Origin: Sinorhizobium americanum
GTDB lineage: Bacteria > Pseudomonadota > Alphaproteobacteria > Rhizobiales > Rhizobiaceae
Length of the DNA: 60,701 nucleotides
Direction: 5' to 3'
Assembly (NCBI RefSeq): GCF_001651855.1
Contig: NZ_LNQC01000071.1
Coordinates: 1 to 60,701, forward strand
The notes below the pieces were generated by a model. That model had not been told where the DNA came from. It saw nothing but the letters and a program-made list of their open reading frames with translations, and ran no database searches. The translations under genes were made by a program, and so were the position numbers. Of the stretch, positions 32,932 to 41,338 are shown piece by piece. The stretch's first letter is position 1. The number at the start of each line of letters is the position of its first letter.

Positions 32932-33066
32932 TCACGGAACCAGCGTCGGCTGGGTAGGTGGCGCCTGGGTGCCGGGGTCCAGCGCCAGAATACTGACCAC
33001 AAGAGCGACGAGGATGCAGATAAGCACGAGGAAGGCCATGCCTGCTTTGTCGGTGCGCTTCGGCAT
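32932..33066 (-). CDS. Possible small membrane protein (44 aa)
   Basis: A 44-codon frame on the minus strand begins MPKRTDKAGM, continues as a hydrophobic helix rich in L, V and I (about residues 11-29) and ends in a Pro/Thr/Gln tail. The basic N terminus followed by one membrane helix is protein-like. The ribosome binding site is poor (AGGA only 1 nt from the ATG) and TATAGG overlaps it, so it could be leaderless or spurious. The family is not recognised. Confidence 0.35.
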   Translation of the reverse strand: MPKRTDKAGMAFLVLICILVALVVSILALDPGTQAPPTQPTLVP

Positions 33067-33399
33067 GTCCTATATGGAATGGCGAATGTGAGAAATTCGA
33101 GGCAAATCTCTCAGAGATCGGGGTGGCTCCGCATCATTGTGCTGAACCAAGGAATCGGTTCCGCCAACCTCCAGCGCCGGACGGTGCCGACTGGCATCTA
33201 CGCCTTTCGCCATCAAAGCATGGTTGCGCCGCTTGCCCACCTTCTTCTTTTGCAATTCGTGCTTGGCCGCCCGGCTCTTTGGAAGGAAATTAGCCGGCAG
33301 CGATGGTATCGTTCGCGAGAGGGCCGCAGAGCGGTAACATGGGCCGGCGCGCCTGCCGGACGATAGGAGATCGTCGGCGGGCGTCGGGAGGAGAATGGA
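33067..33399. other. Intergenic region before the leucine catabolism operon
   Basis: This 333-bp stretch shows no convincing gene. It must hold the promoter of the ivd operon, but no clear -35/-10 pair was recognised. A 20-odd-bp segment around 33283-33300 (TTTGGAAGGAAATTAGCCGG) closely resembles 32900-32919 (TTTGGAAAGGAACTTAGCCG), a degenerate direct repeat flanking the small membrane ORF. Confidence 0.4.
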
Positions 33400-34563
33400 A
33401 TGTTTGAAGCTGGATTGAACTTCGCCCTGGGCGAGGAGATCGATGCTTTGCGCGACAGCGTGCGGCGGTTCGCGTCGGAGCGGATTGCGCCGCTGGCGGA
33501 GGAAACGGATCGGAGCAACGCCTTTCCGGCGCCGCTCTGGCGGGAGATGGGCGAACTCGGCCTGCTCGGCATTACCGCCGACGAGGCCTATGGCGGCGCC
33601 GGCCTCGGCTATCTCGCCCATTGCGTCGCCATGGAGGAGATCAGCCGCGCCTCGGCGTCTGTCGGCTTGAGCTATGGCGCCCATTCCAACCTCTGCGTCA
33701 ATCAGTTCAATCGCAACGGCAACGCCGAGCAAAAGGCGAAGTACCTGCCGAAGCTGATCTCCGGCGAGCATGTCGGGGCGCTCGCCATGTCGGAGCCGGG
33801 TTCCGGTTCAGACGTCGTCTCGATGAAGCTCAAGGCCGAGAAGCGCGGTGACCGCTACGTTTTGAACGGCAGCAAGATGTGGATCACCAACGGTCCAGAT
33901 GCCGATGTATTGGTTGTCTATGCCAAGACCGATCCGGCCGCCGGGCCGCGCGGCATCACCGCCTTCCTCGTCGAGAAGACCTATCCCGGCTTCTCGACCG
34001 GCCAGAAACTCGACAAGCTCGGCATGCGCGGCTCGAACACCTGTGAACTCGTCTTCAAGGACTGTATCGTGCCGGAGGAAAACGTGCTCGGCAAGGTCGG
34101 CGAGGGCGTCAAGGTGCTGATGTCGGGCCTCGACTACGAACGGGTCGTGCTTTCCGCCGGCCCGCTGGGCATCATGGCGGCTTGCCTCGATGTCGTCGTC
34201 CCCTATCTCCATGAGCGCAAGCAGTTCGGGCAGCCGATCGGCGAATTCCAATTGATGCAGGGGAAGCTTGCCGACATGTATGTGACGATGAATGCGGCGC
34301 GGGCCTATGTCTATGCGGTGGCGGCGGCCTGCGATCGCGGCGAGACGGCGCGCAAGGACGCTGCCGGGTGCATTCTCTATGCCGCCGAGAAGGCGACCGC
34401 GCTGGCGCTAGAGGCGATCCAGGCGCTCGGCGGCAACGGCTATACCAATGACTATCCGGCCGGCCGCCTGCTGCGTGACGCCAAGCTCTATGAGATCGGC
34501 GCCGGCACGAGCGAGATCCGCCGCATGCTGATCGGCCGCGAACTGTTCGCCGAGACGAAATAG
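33400..34563 (+). CDS. ivd: Isovaleryl-CoA dehydrogenase
   Basis: The 387-aa FAD enzyme oxidises isovaleryl-CoA to 3-methylcrotonyl-CoA in leucine degradation. The acyl-CoA dehydrogenase domains are complete, with [32 protein letters not shown] and the C-terminal [29 protein letters not shown] split across family signatures. The catalytic Glu of isovaleryl-type enzymes lies in GLDYERVVL. The start follows a strong GGAGGAGA site. It heads an operon with both methylcrotonyl-CoA carboxylase subunits and HMG-CoA lyase, which fixes the substrate. Confidence 0.95.
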   Translation: MFEAGLNFALGEEIDALRDSVRRFASERIAPLAEETDRSNAFPAPLWREMGELGLLGITADEAYGGAGLGYLAHCVAMEEISRASASVGLSYGAHSNLCVNQFNRNGNAEQKAKYLPKLISGEHVGALAMSEPGSGSDVVSMKLKAEKRGDRYVLNGSKMWITNGPDADVLVVYAKTDPAAGPRGITAFLVEKTYPGFSTGQKLDKLGMRGSNTCELVFKDCIVPEENVLGKVGEGVKVLMSGLDYERVVLSAGPLGIMAACLDVVVPYLHERKQFGQPIGEFQLMQGKLADMYVTMNAARAYVYAVAAACDRGETARKDAAGCILYAAEKATALALEAIQALGGNGYTNDYPAGRLLRDAKLYEIGAGTSEIRRMLIGRELFAETK

Positions 34564-34566
34564 CCA

Positions 34567-34609
34567 CTACAGCGCCGTGCGTCCTTCAGGCGCACAAAGG
34601 ACGCTGTAG
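34567..34609. repeat. Palindromic intergenic repeat element
   Basis: CTACAGCG (34567-34574) pairs with CGCTGTAG (34602-34609), and inside it GTGCGTC pairs with GGCGCAC around a 5-nt loop. The nested structure and sequence match the type of short palindromic element that I recall as common between genes in Sinorhizobium. It separates ivd from mccB and could act as an mRNA structure within the operon. Confidence 0.6.
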
Positions 34610-34656
34610 ACCGGAGGGCGCCGCTTGACTGAGGAAGGGCAGGGCTTGGGGGGACA

Positions 34657-36264
34657 ATGACAATATTGCGATCGCACATCTCGCCATCCTCGGATGTGTT
34701 CAAGGAAAACCGTGCCGCCATGGCGGAGGCGATCTCGACGATAGAGGAAGCGGTGCGGCAGGCGGCCGGCGGCGGCGGAGAAACCGCGCGCGAGCGCCAT
34801 GTCAGCCGCGGCAAGCTCTTGCCGCGCGACCGGGTCGCCGCTCTCGTCGATCCGGGCACGCCCTTTCTCGAGGTCGCAGCGACGGCGGCGCACGGGATGT
34901 ATAACGGCGATGCGCCCGGTGCCGGGCTGATTGCCGGGATCGGGCGGGTTTTCGGCCGCGAATGCATGGTTGTCTGCAACGATCCGACCGTCAAAGGCGG
35001 CACCTATTATCCGATCACCGTGAAGAAGCATCTGAGGGCCCAGGAGATCGCCGCTGAAAACCGGCTCCCTTGCGTCTATCTGGTCGATTCCGGCGGCGCG
35101 AACCTGCCGAACCAGGACGAGGTCTTTCCGGATCGCGATCACTTCGGCCGCATCTTCTACAATCAGGCCAATATGTCGGCGGCCGGGATCCCGCAGATCG
35201 CCGTCGTCATGGGCTCCTGCACGGCCGGTGGCGCCTACGTGCCGGCGATGTCCGACGAGACGATCATCGTCGAGCGCCAGGGGACGATCTTTCTCGCCGG
35301 TCCGCCGCTGGTTCGGGCCGCAACCGGAGAGGTGGTGTCGGCGGAGGATCTCGGCGGCGCCGACGTGCACACCCGGCTTTCCGGCGTTGCCGATCATCTG
35401 GCGCGCGACGACGCGCATGCGCTGGCGCTCGCCCGCCGCGCCGTCGCGGGGCTCAATCGCGAGAAGTCGCATTCCGTCGAGCTTCGCGAACCGGAGCCGC
35501 CGCTCTATGATCCGGACGAGATCGCCGGCATCGTGCCGGGCGACCTGAAGACGCCCTATGAAATCCGCGAGGTGATCGCCCGGATCGTCGATGGCTCTCG
35601 CTTCGACGAGTTCAAGGCGCGTTTCGGGACGACGCTCGTCTGCGGCTTCGCCCATGTCCACGGCATCCCGGTCGGCATCGTCGCCAACAACGGCGTGCTG
35701 TTCTCGGAATCGGCACTCAAGGGTGCGCATTTCGTCGAGCTCTGCGCCCAGCGCAGGATCCCGCTCGTTTTCCTGCAGAACATCACCGGCTTCATGGTCG
35801 GACGCAAATACGAGACCGAAGGCATCGCCAAGCACGGTGCCAAGCTGGTGACGGCAGTCGCGACCGTCAAGGTCCCGAAGATCACCATGCTGGTCGGTGG
35901 CTCGTTCGGGGCCGGCAATTACGGCATGTGTGGACGGGCCTTTTCGCCGCGTTTTCTCTGGACCTGGCCGAACAGCCGCATCTCGGTGATGGGCGGCGAA
36001 CAGGCGGCGGGCGTGCTTTCGACGGTGCGCGGCGAGGCGCTGAGGCGCGCCGGAACGCCCTGGAACGAAGAGGAGGAAGCACGCTTTCGGCAGCCGGTTC
36101 TCGATCTCTTCGAGCGGCAGAGCCATCCGCTCTATGCATCAGCGCGTCTGTGGGATGACGGCGTCATCGATCCGCGCAAGAGCCGGGAGGTGCTGGCGCT
36201 TTCGCTCTCGGCAGCGCTCAACGCGCCGGTCGAGGACACGCGTTTCGGGCTGTTCAGGATGTAG
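34657..36264 (+). CDS. mccB: 3-methylcrotonyl-CoA carboxylase, carboxyltransferase (beta) subunit
   Basis: The 535-aa protein carries N- and C-terminal carboxyltransferase domains. Visible family regions are [52 protein letters not shown] and [13 protein letters not shown]. It transfers carbon dioxide from biotin to 3-methylcrotonyl-CoA. The length matches biotin-dependent MccB proteins. It is followed by a RidA-like gene and mccA in the same direction. The GGGGGGACA before the ATG is its ribosome binding site. Confidence 0.96.
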   Translation: MTILRSHISPSSDVFKENRAAMAEAISTIEEAVRQAAGGGGETARERHVSRGKLLPRDRVAALVDPGTPFLEVAATAAHGMYNGDAPGAGLIAGIGRVFGRECMVVCNDPTVKGGTYYPITVKKHLRAQEIAAENRLPCVYLVDSGGANLPNQDEVFPDRDHFGRIFYNQANMSAAGIPQIAVVMGSCTAGGAYVPAMSDETIIVERQGTIFLAGPPLVRAATGEVVSAEDLGGADVHTRLSGVADHLARDDAHALALARRAVAGLNREKSHSVELREPEPPLYDPDEIAGIVPGDLKTPYEIREVIARIVDGSRFDEFKARFGTTLVCGFAHVHGIPVGIVANNGVLFSESALKGAHFVELCAQRRIPLVFLQNITGFMVGRKYETEGIAKHGAKLVTAVATVKVPKITMLVGGSFGAGNYGMCGRAFSPRFLWTWPNSRISVMGGEQAAGVLSTVRGEALRRAGTPWNEEEEARFRQPVLDLFERQSHPLYASARLWDDGVIDPRKSREVLALSLSAALNAPVEDTRFGLFRM

Positions 36265-36279
36265 CGGGGAGGGCTAAAA

Positions 36280-36663
36280 GTGAAGCGTGACAACATCAAC
36301 GCCCTGAGCGCGCCGCAGCCGCGCGGCGGCTATTCGCAGGCCGTCAGCATCGAGAACTTCCGTCGGTTGCTTTTCGTCAGCGGTCAGGTCCCCATGAACT
36401 CGAACGATATCGTCCCGGAAGGTTTCGAGGCGCAGGCCCGCCAGGTCTGGCTGAATGTCGACGCGCAATTGAAGGCGGCGGCCATGTCGAAGGCCGATAT
36501 CGTCAAGGTGACGACCTATCTCGCCGACAGGCATCATCTCGCGGCGAACCGCGAAATCCGCAACGACTATCTGGGTTCGCTGGCGCCGGCGATGACGGTG
36601 GTCGTTGCCGCAATCTTCGATTCCGCCTGGCTCCTCGAAGTCGAAGTGGTGGCGGCACAATAA
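36280..36663 (+). CDS. RidA/YjgF-like protein lacking the catalytic Arg
   Basis: The 127-aa protein has the YjgF fold motifs SQAV, LFVSGQVPMN and VKVTTYLADR. At the position of the RidA imine-deaminase Arg (PAR in active members) it has Met (LAPAMTVVV), so it is unlikely to hydrolyse imines. A GTG start follows GGAGGG. It lies between mccB and mccA, an odd place that suggests a role in leucine or acyl-CoA catabolism. Similar inactive Rid subfamilies exist, with unknown ligands. Confidence 0.85.
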   Translation: MKRDNINALSAPQPRGGYSQAVSIENFRRLLFVSGQVPMNSNDIVPEGFEAQARQVWLNVDAQLKAAAMSKADIVKVTTYLADRHHLAANREIRNDYLGSLAPAMTVVVAAIFDSAWLLEVEVVAAQ

Positions 36664-36679
36664 AGCGGAAGAGAGGCAT

Positions 36680-38668
36680 ATGTTTTCGAAGCTCCTGATA
36701 GCCAATCGCGGTGAAATTGCCTGCCGCGTCATAGGCAGCGCCCGCCGGCTCGGCATCCGCACCGTCGCCGTCTATTCCGATGCCGACGACGACGCGCTCC
36801 ATGTGGCGCTTGCCGACGAGGCAGTCAGGATCGGGTCGGCGGCCGCATCCGAGAGCTATTTGTCGATCGAGCGTATCATTTGGGCGGCGAGGAGCGTCGG
36901 GGCGGACGCCGTTCATCCTGGCTACGGCTTCCTTTCGGAGAATGCCGACTTTGCCGCCGCCGTCGAAGCCGCTGGCATGGTGTTCGTCGGACCCTCTGCG
37001 GACGCGATCCGCGCGATGGGGCTGAAGGACGCCGCCAAGGCGCTGATGGAACGCGCCGGCGTGCCGGTCGTCCCCGGCTATCACGGCGAGGAGCAGGAGG
37101 CGGGCTTCCTTGCCGGGGCGGCGGCTGAGATCGGCTATCCAGTGCTGATCAAGGCGCGCGCCGGCGGTGGTGGAAAGGGCATGCGTCGCGTCGACCGGAG
37201 GGAGGATTTCGCCTCTGCGCTGGACGCCGCCCGGCGGGAGGCCGAAGCCGCCTTCGGTGACGGCTCGGTGCTGATTGAAAAATATCTGACCAGGCCGCGC
37301 CACATCGAGGTCCAGGTCTTCGGCGACCGGCACGGCAATATCGTTCATCTGTTCGAGCGCGACTGCTCGCTGCAGCGCCGGCACCAGAAGGTGATCGAGG
37401 AGGCGCCGGCCCCGGGCATGATCGCCGAGGTGCGCCGCGCCATGGGCGATGCGGCGGTCACGGCGGCGCGGGCGATCGGCTATGTCGGCGCCGGGACGGT
37501 CGAGTTCATCGCCGACGTATCGAACGGGCTCTGGCCGGATCACTTCTTTTTCATGGAGATGAACACAAGGCTGCAGGTGGAGCACCCGGTGACGGAGGCG
37601 ATCACCGGCTTCGACCTCGTCGAGTGGCAGTTGCGGGTTGCAGCCGGGGAATCTCTGCCGAAAAAGCAGGCCGACATCAACATGGACGGCTGGTCGTTCG
37701 AGGCACGGATCTATGCGGAGGATCCTGCCAAGGGATTTCTGCCGGCGATCGGCCGCCTGAAGCACCTGCACTTTCCGGACGCCAAGGTGCGGATCGATTC
37801 AGGCGTGCGGCAGGGCGACATGGTCACGCCCTATTACGATCCCTTGATCGCCAAGCTGATCGTGCATGGCCCCAACCGGTCGGCGGCCCTTGGCCAACTG
37901 CAGGCCGCGCTTAAGGAATGCCGGATCGGCGGCACGGCCACCAATCTCGACTTCCTCATCCGCCTGACCGAAGAACACGATTTCCGCTCGGGCAGGCCCG
38001 ATACGGGTCTGATCGACCGCGAGATCGAGCGGCTGACCGGCCCGGTTGTGCCCGACGACGAGGCGCTGGCACTGGCGGTAGTCGTCGCGACCGGCGTCCT
38101 CGAGCCCGGTGTAAGAAACGATCCCTGGTCGTCGCTCGGCTATTGGCAGATATGGGGCGACGCGCAACGGACGGTGACGATCGAGCACGGCGGAGCCCGT
38201 GTGGCGGCGACCCTCAAGGCGCGCGGCCGCGACCAGTTCGCGGTGCATGCCGGGTCGAGCACACTGCCGATCCTGGTGCTCGAGCGGTTCGAGGACGGTG
38301 CCCGGGTCGAGGTGGCTGGGCAGAAGCGGATGCTTCGCTTCCTCAAGGACGGCGAGGCATTGACCTTGTTCGTCGGTGGTCGCAACCTTGTCTTCCACCT
38401 GCCGGATTCACTTTCGGGCGGGCACATGAGCGAGGTCGCCGATGACGAACTCATCGCACCGATGCCGGGCCTCATCAAGCTGGTGCGCGTCGGCGCCGGC
38501 GAGGCGGTCGCCAAGGGCCAGCCGCTCGTCGTCATGGAGGCGATGAAAATGGAACTGACGCTCTCGGCGACGCGGGAAGGCAAGGTCGCGAGCGTGCACG
38601 TGACCGAGGGCGCGCAGGTCAGCGAAGGCACCGTGCTCGTCAAGCTTCACGAGGAGGCGGCGGAATGA
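36680..38668 (+). CDS. mccA: 3-methylcrotonyl-CoA carboxylase, biotin-carboxylase (alpha) subunit
   Basis: The 662-aa protein has a biotin carboxylase half (FSKLLIANRGEIACRV at the start, GGGGKGMR ATP-grasp loop, MNTRLQVEHPVTE), a linker domain and a C-terminal biotinyl domain with the biotin-Lys in EAMKM. It carboxylates biotin for mccB. The start at 36680 follows GAGAGG. Its stop overlaps the start of the next gene (ATGA). Size and order fit MccA rather than acetyl- or propionyl-CoA carboxylase, given the ivd/hmgL context. Confidence 0.96.
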   Translation: MFSKLLIANRGEIACRVIGSARRLGIRTVAVYSDADDDALHVALADEAVRIGSAAASESYLSIERIIWAARSVGADAVHPGYGFLSENADFAAAVEAAGMVFVGPSADAIRAMGLKDAAKALMERAGVPVVPGYHGEEQEAGFLAGAAAEIGYPVLIKARAGGGGKGMRRVDRREDFASALDAARREAEAAFGDGSVLIEKYLTRPRHIEVQVFGDRHGNIVHLFERDCSLQRRHQKVIEEAPAPGMIAEVRRAMGDAAVTAARAIGYVGAGTVEFIADVSNGLWPDHFFFMEMNTRLQVEHPVTEAITGFDLVEWQLRVAAGESLPKKQADINMDGWSFEARIYAEDPAKGFLPAIGRLKHLHFPDAKVRIDSGVRQGDMVTPYYDPLIAKLIVHGPNRSAALGQLQAALKECRIGGTATNLDFLIRLTEEHDFRSGRPDTGLIDREIERLTGPVVPDDEALALAVVVATGVLEPGVRNDPWSSLGYWQIWGDAQRTVTIEHGGARVAATLKARGRDQFAVHAGSSTLPILVLERFEDGARVEVAGQKRMLRFLKDGEALTLFVGGRNLVFHLPDSLSGGHMSEVADDELIAPMPGLIKLVRVGAGEAVAKGQPLVVMEAMKMELTLSATREGKVASVHVTEGAQVSEGTVLVKLHEEAAE

Positions 38669-39534
38669 CGTCGCAGGAACGCGGGCACGTCACGATCGTC
38701 GAGATGGCGCCGCGCGACGGTCTGCAGAATGAGGCCAGACTCGTCGATACCGACGACAAGATCAGGCTGGTCGATCTCCTTTCCGACTGCGGCTATGAGC
38801 GGATCGAGGTGACGAGCTTCGTCAGCCCGCGCTGGGTGCCGCAGATGGCCGACGCTCCGGCGGTGATGGCCGGCATCCAGAGGCGCCAGGGCACGCGCTA
38901 CGCGGCGCTGGCGCCCAACATGCGCGGCTTTGAGGCGGCGCTGGCGTCGGGGGCCGACGAGGTGGCGATTTTCGCTTCGGCCTCCGAGAGCTTTTCGCAG
39001 AAGAACATCAACTGTTCGATCGCCGAAAGCATCGAGCGGTTCCGCCCGGTGGCGGAGGCGAGCCGCAACAACCGCATTCCGCTGCGTGGCTACGTGAGCT
39101 GCGTCGTCGAATGCCCCTACGAGGGAGCCGTCGCGCCGCAGGCTGCCGCCCGCCTGGTGCGGCTGCTTTCCGACCTCGGCTGCTATGAAATCAGCCTGGG
39201 TGATACGATCGGGCGAGGGACGCCGGAGGCCGTAGACGCCATGCTGGATGCGGTGCTCGGCGAGATAGCCGCAACGAAGCTCGCCGGTCACTTCCACGAC
39301 ACCTCGCGTCGTGCTCTCGAGAATATTGCGGTTTCCCTAGAGCGCGGCATCAGGGTTTTGGACGCATCCGCCGGCGGCCTCGGCGGATGCCCCTATGCAC
39401 TGGGCGCGGCGGGCAATGTCGATACGGTCTCGGTCAACGCGCTTCTGGAGAAGAAAGGTTTTTCCACCGGCATCGATGCCGAAAAGCTCGAACGGGCCGC
39501 CGCCTTCGCGCGCTCCTTGAGGAGTACGGCATGA
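38665..39534 (+). CDS. hmgL: Hydroxymethylglutaryl-CoA lyase
   Basis: The 289-aa TIM-barrel enzyme cleaves HMG-CoA to acetoacetate and acetyl-CoA, the last step of leucine degradation. The signature loop GGLGGCPYALGAAGN contains the catalytic Cys, and metal-site motifs PRDGLQNE and GHFHDTS are present. Its start overlaps the mccA stop and its stop overlaps the start of the next gene. The length is normal for bacterial HMG-CoA lyases. Confidence 0.96.
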   Translation: MTSQERGHVTIVEMAPRDGLQNEARLVDTDDKIRLVDLLSDCGYERIEVTSFVSPRWVPQMADAPAVMAGIQRRQGTRYAALAPNMRGFEAALASGADEVAIFASASESFSQKNINCSIAESIERFRPVAEASRNNRIPLRGYVSCVVECPYEGAVAPQAAARLVRLLSDLGCYEISLGDTIGRGTPEAVDAMLDAVLGEIAATKLAGHFHDTSRRALENIAVSLERGIRVLDASAGGLGGCPYALGAAGNVDTVSVNALLEKKGFSTGIDAEKLERAAAFARSLRSTA

Positions 39535-40316
39535 CCTATCAGACAATCCGTCACGAGCGCGATGAACGAGGGGTTGTCCGGCTGACGCTCGCGCGCCGCG
39601 AAAAGCATAATGCGCTCTCGGCCCTGATGATCGGCGAGCTCACGGAGCTTGCCGGTCGGCTTGGAGCCGATCAGACCGTGCGCGCGGTCATTCTTGATGC
39701 GGAAGGAAAGAGCTTCTGTGCGGGCGGCGACCTGGAGTGGATGCGGCAGCAGTTCGCGGCAGACAGGCCGACGCGGATCGCCGAGGCGACGCGGCTGGCG
39801 ATGATGTTCAAGGCGTTGAACGAGATGCCGAAGCCGTTGATCGCGCGCGTCCACGGCAGCGCCTTCGGCGGCGGGGTGGGACTGATCAGCGTATGCGATG
39901 CCGTCGTCGCCGAGCGCGGGGCTAAATTCGGGCTGACGGAAACCCGCCTCGGGCTTATCCCGGCCACCATCAGTCCCTATGTCGTCGCCCGAATCGGCGA
40001 GGCGAAGGCACGGCCATTGTTCATGTCGGCGCGAATTTTCGGGGCCGAAGAGGCGAAAACCGCTGGCCTTGTGTCGGTGGTCGCGAACATCGACACGTTG
40101 GACGCCGTTGTGGAAGCGGAAGTCGCGTTCTACCTGGTGGCCGCTCCGGGGGCGGCCGGCCGCGCCAAGCGGCTTGCGCGGTCGCTCGGCAGTCCGATTA
40201 CCGACGCCGTCATCGCTTCGACGATCGAGCAACTCGCCGACACGTGGGAAACCGACGAAGCGCAAGAAGGGGTCGCTGCCTTCTTCGAGCGCCGCGAACC
40301 TTCCTGGCGAAGCTGA
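39531..40316 (+). CDS. Enoyl-CoA hydratase, probable 3-methylglutaconyl-CoA hydratase
   Basis: The 261-aa crotonase-fold protein has the oxyanion-hole motifs SFCAGGDLEWM and HGSAFGGGVGL and the FGLTETRLGLIPATISPYV region typical of methylglutaconyl-CoA hydratases. In the operon it supplies the hydration step between the carboxylase and HMG-CoA lyase. The start overlaps the lyase stop by 4 bp (ATGA). It is the last gene of the leucine operon; no clear terminator follows. Confidence 0.92.
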   Translation: MTYQTIRHERDERGVVRLTLARREKHNALSALMIGELTELAGRLGADQTVRAVILDAEGKSFCAGGDLEWMRQQFAADRPTRIAEATRLAMMFKALNEMPKPLIARVHGSAFGGGVGLISVCDAVVAERGAKFGLTETRLGLIPATISPYVVARIGEAKARPLFMSARIFGAEEAKTAGLVSVVANIDTLDAVVEAEVAFYLVAAPGAAGRAKRLARSLGSPITDAVIASTIEQLADTWETDEAQEGVAAFFERREPSWRS

Positions 40317-40355
40317 TCTTCCCGGCGGTAATTGTGCTTGATTTGGGCGATATCT

Positions 40356-40392
40356 GATCCTAGTTTAATAGTGTACTGATCAAAACAGGATC
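40356..40392. promoter_or_regulatory. Candidate operator of the Xre/RES toxin-antitoxin pair
   Basis: GATCCT (40356-40361) and AGGATC (40387-40392) form an inverted repeat spaced by 25 bp around an AT-rich core (TTTAATAGTG) that probably contains the -10. TGATC also occurs twice. This fits autorepression by the antitoxin. Confidence 0.4.
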
Positions 40393-40401
40393 GAGTTTGT
40401 C

Positions 40402-40773
40402 ATGATGGCTGTCGATTTCCAGATTCCGGCGGCTCGCTTCGGTGACGATCATTCGCCGTACCTGTCGGCGCGCCTCGTTGCCGACCGGCTCGGCGTCACG
40501 CTCGCCGAACTCGCCAAGCTGATCGGCGTCGCCCGCAACACGCTGACGGCAAAGTCCGGCGCGCGAAAGGTCGACAGCGCTTTGAGCAAGGTCGTTCGCA
40601 TCCTCGCCATGGCGTCCGAAATGGCCGGCGACGAGGCCCGCGCGGTCATCTGGTTCAAGCACCAGCCGATCCCCGGCTGGGCCGGCAAGACCGCCTATGA
40701 TCTGGTCGGCGAAGGCAAGGCCGACAAGGTCCTCGCTTATCTCGAGGCCATCCGCGCCGGCGTCTACGCCTGA
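40402..40773 (+). CDS. Xre/MbcA/ParS-type antitoxin (DUF2384)
   Basis: The 123-aa protein has an N-terminal helix-turn-helix (GVTLAELAKLIGVARNTL) and a C-terminal antitoxin-toxin-binding domain with the conserved IPGWAGKTAYDLVGEG stretch seen in DUF2384 antitoxins. It is followed 13 bp later by a RES-domain gene. It should neutralise the RES toxin and repress the operon. Two consecutive ATGs offer alternative starts. Confidence 0.9.
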   Translation: MMAVDFQIPAARFGDDHSPYLSARLVADRLGVTLAELAKLIGVARNTLTAKSGARKVDSALSKVVRILAMASEMAGDEARAVIWFKHQPIPGWAGKTAYDLVGEGKADKVLAYLEAIRAGVYA

Positions 40774-40815
40774 GGATGAGGAAAGTGTGAGCGGTTCCGC
40801 GCCCGCGTCCCGATC
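40774..40815. repeat. Degenerate intergenic repeat overlapping the RES toxin start
   Basis: This stretch runs GGATGAGGAAAGTGTG, then GCGGTTCC, and ends CGTCCCGATC. It aligns with the intact palindromic element at 51271-51319 (GGATGAGGAAAAGTATG ... CATCCCGCTCT). It spans the toxin ribosome binding site and its first nine codons, so a repeat unit seems to supply the toxin translation start. Confidence 0.5.
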
Positions 40816-41338
40816 CGACCTGGAGCCAATGTCGCCGGCGCGAGCGATGACGCTCTGGCGTGCCTTCGTGCCACGCTGGGCCCATATGCCGCTTTCCGGC
40901 GAGGGCGCCGCCCGCTTCGGCGGCCGATGGAACCCCGTCGGAACGCCAACGATCTATGCGGCGCGGGAGCTTTCGACCGCTTGGGCCGAATATAACCAGG
41001 GCTTCGTGCAGCACCCGGCGCTGATCGTGCAACTTGAGCTTCGCGAGGCGAAGCTGGCGGACCTGACGGACGGCGATGTGCTTGCCGAACTCGGGCTCGA
41101 AGAGGCGATTCACCGCTGCGAGTGGCGCGACGAACTCGACAGGGGTTCGGTGCCGCAGACGCACAAGGCCCAAGCCGGACTTTTGAAGGACGGCTACGAC
41201 GGCGTGATCTACCCGTCCTACATGTCACCCGGCGGCACCTGTGTTGCGCTCTGGCGCTGGAACGGCCGGAGCGGGCCGCGGCTCGACGTCATCGATCCGG
41301 AAGGCCGGCTGCCGCAATCGCCGGCCTCGTGGCTTTAG
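40787..41338 (+). CDS. RES-domain toxin
   Basis: The 183-aa protein is a RES-domain NAD-targeting toxin. The conserved residues are visible as R47 (FGGRWN), E68 (TAWAEY) and a Ser in YPSYMSPGG (S144 or S147). RES toxins are ADP-ribosyltransferase-like and either degrade NAD+ or modify phosphoribosyl pyrophosphate synthetase. The GTG at 40787 has a GAGGAAA site, but it lies in a repeat-like sequence; ATG 40829 (MSPARAM) is the alternative and nearer the conserved domain. The stop overlaps the stop of the convergent FAD oxidase gene by 4 bp. Confidence 0.9.
   Translation: MSGSAPASRSDLEPMSPARAMTLWRAFVPRWAHMPLSGEGAARFGGRWNPVGTPTIYAARELSTAWAEYNQGFVQHPALIVQLELREAKLADLTDGDVLAELGLEEAIHRCEWRDELDRGSVPQTHKAQAGLLKDGYDGVIYPSYMSPGGTCVALWRWNGRSGPRLDVIDPEGRLPQSPASWL

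Noticed and set aside
33070..33771. 233-codon minus-strand frame overlapping the start of ivd
   Set aside because: Most of it is antisense to ivd, and the part in the intergenic gap has no start signal or protein-like character.
34567..36126. 519-codon open frame on the minus strand opposite mccB
   Set aside because: It lies entirely antisense to a clearly conserved carboxyltransferase gene; long antisense frames are expected at high GC with strong third-position bias. The translation shows no recognisable domain.
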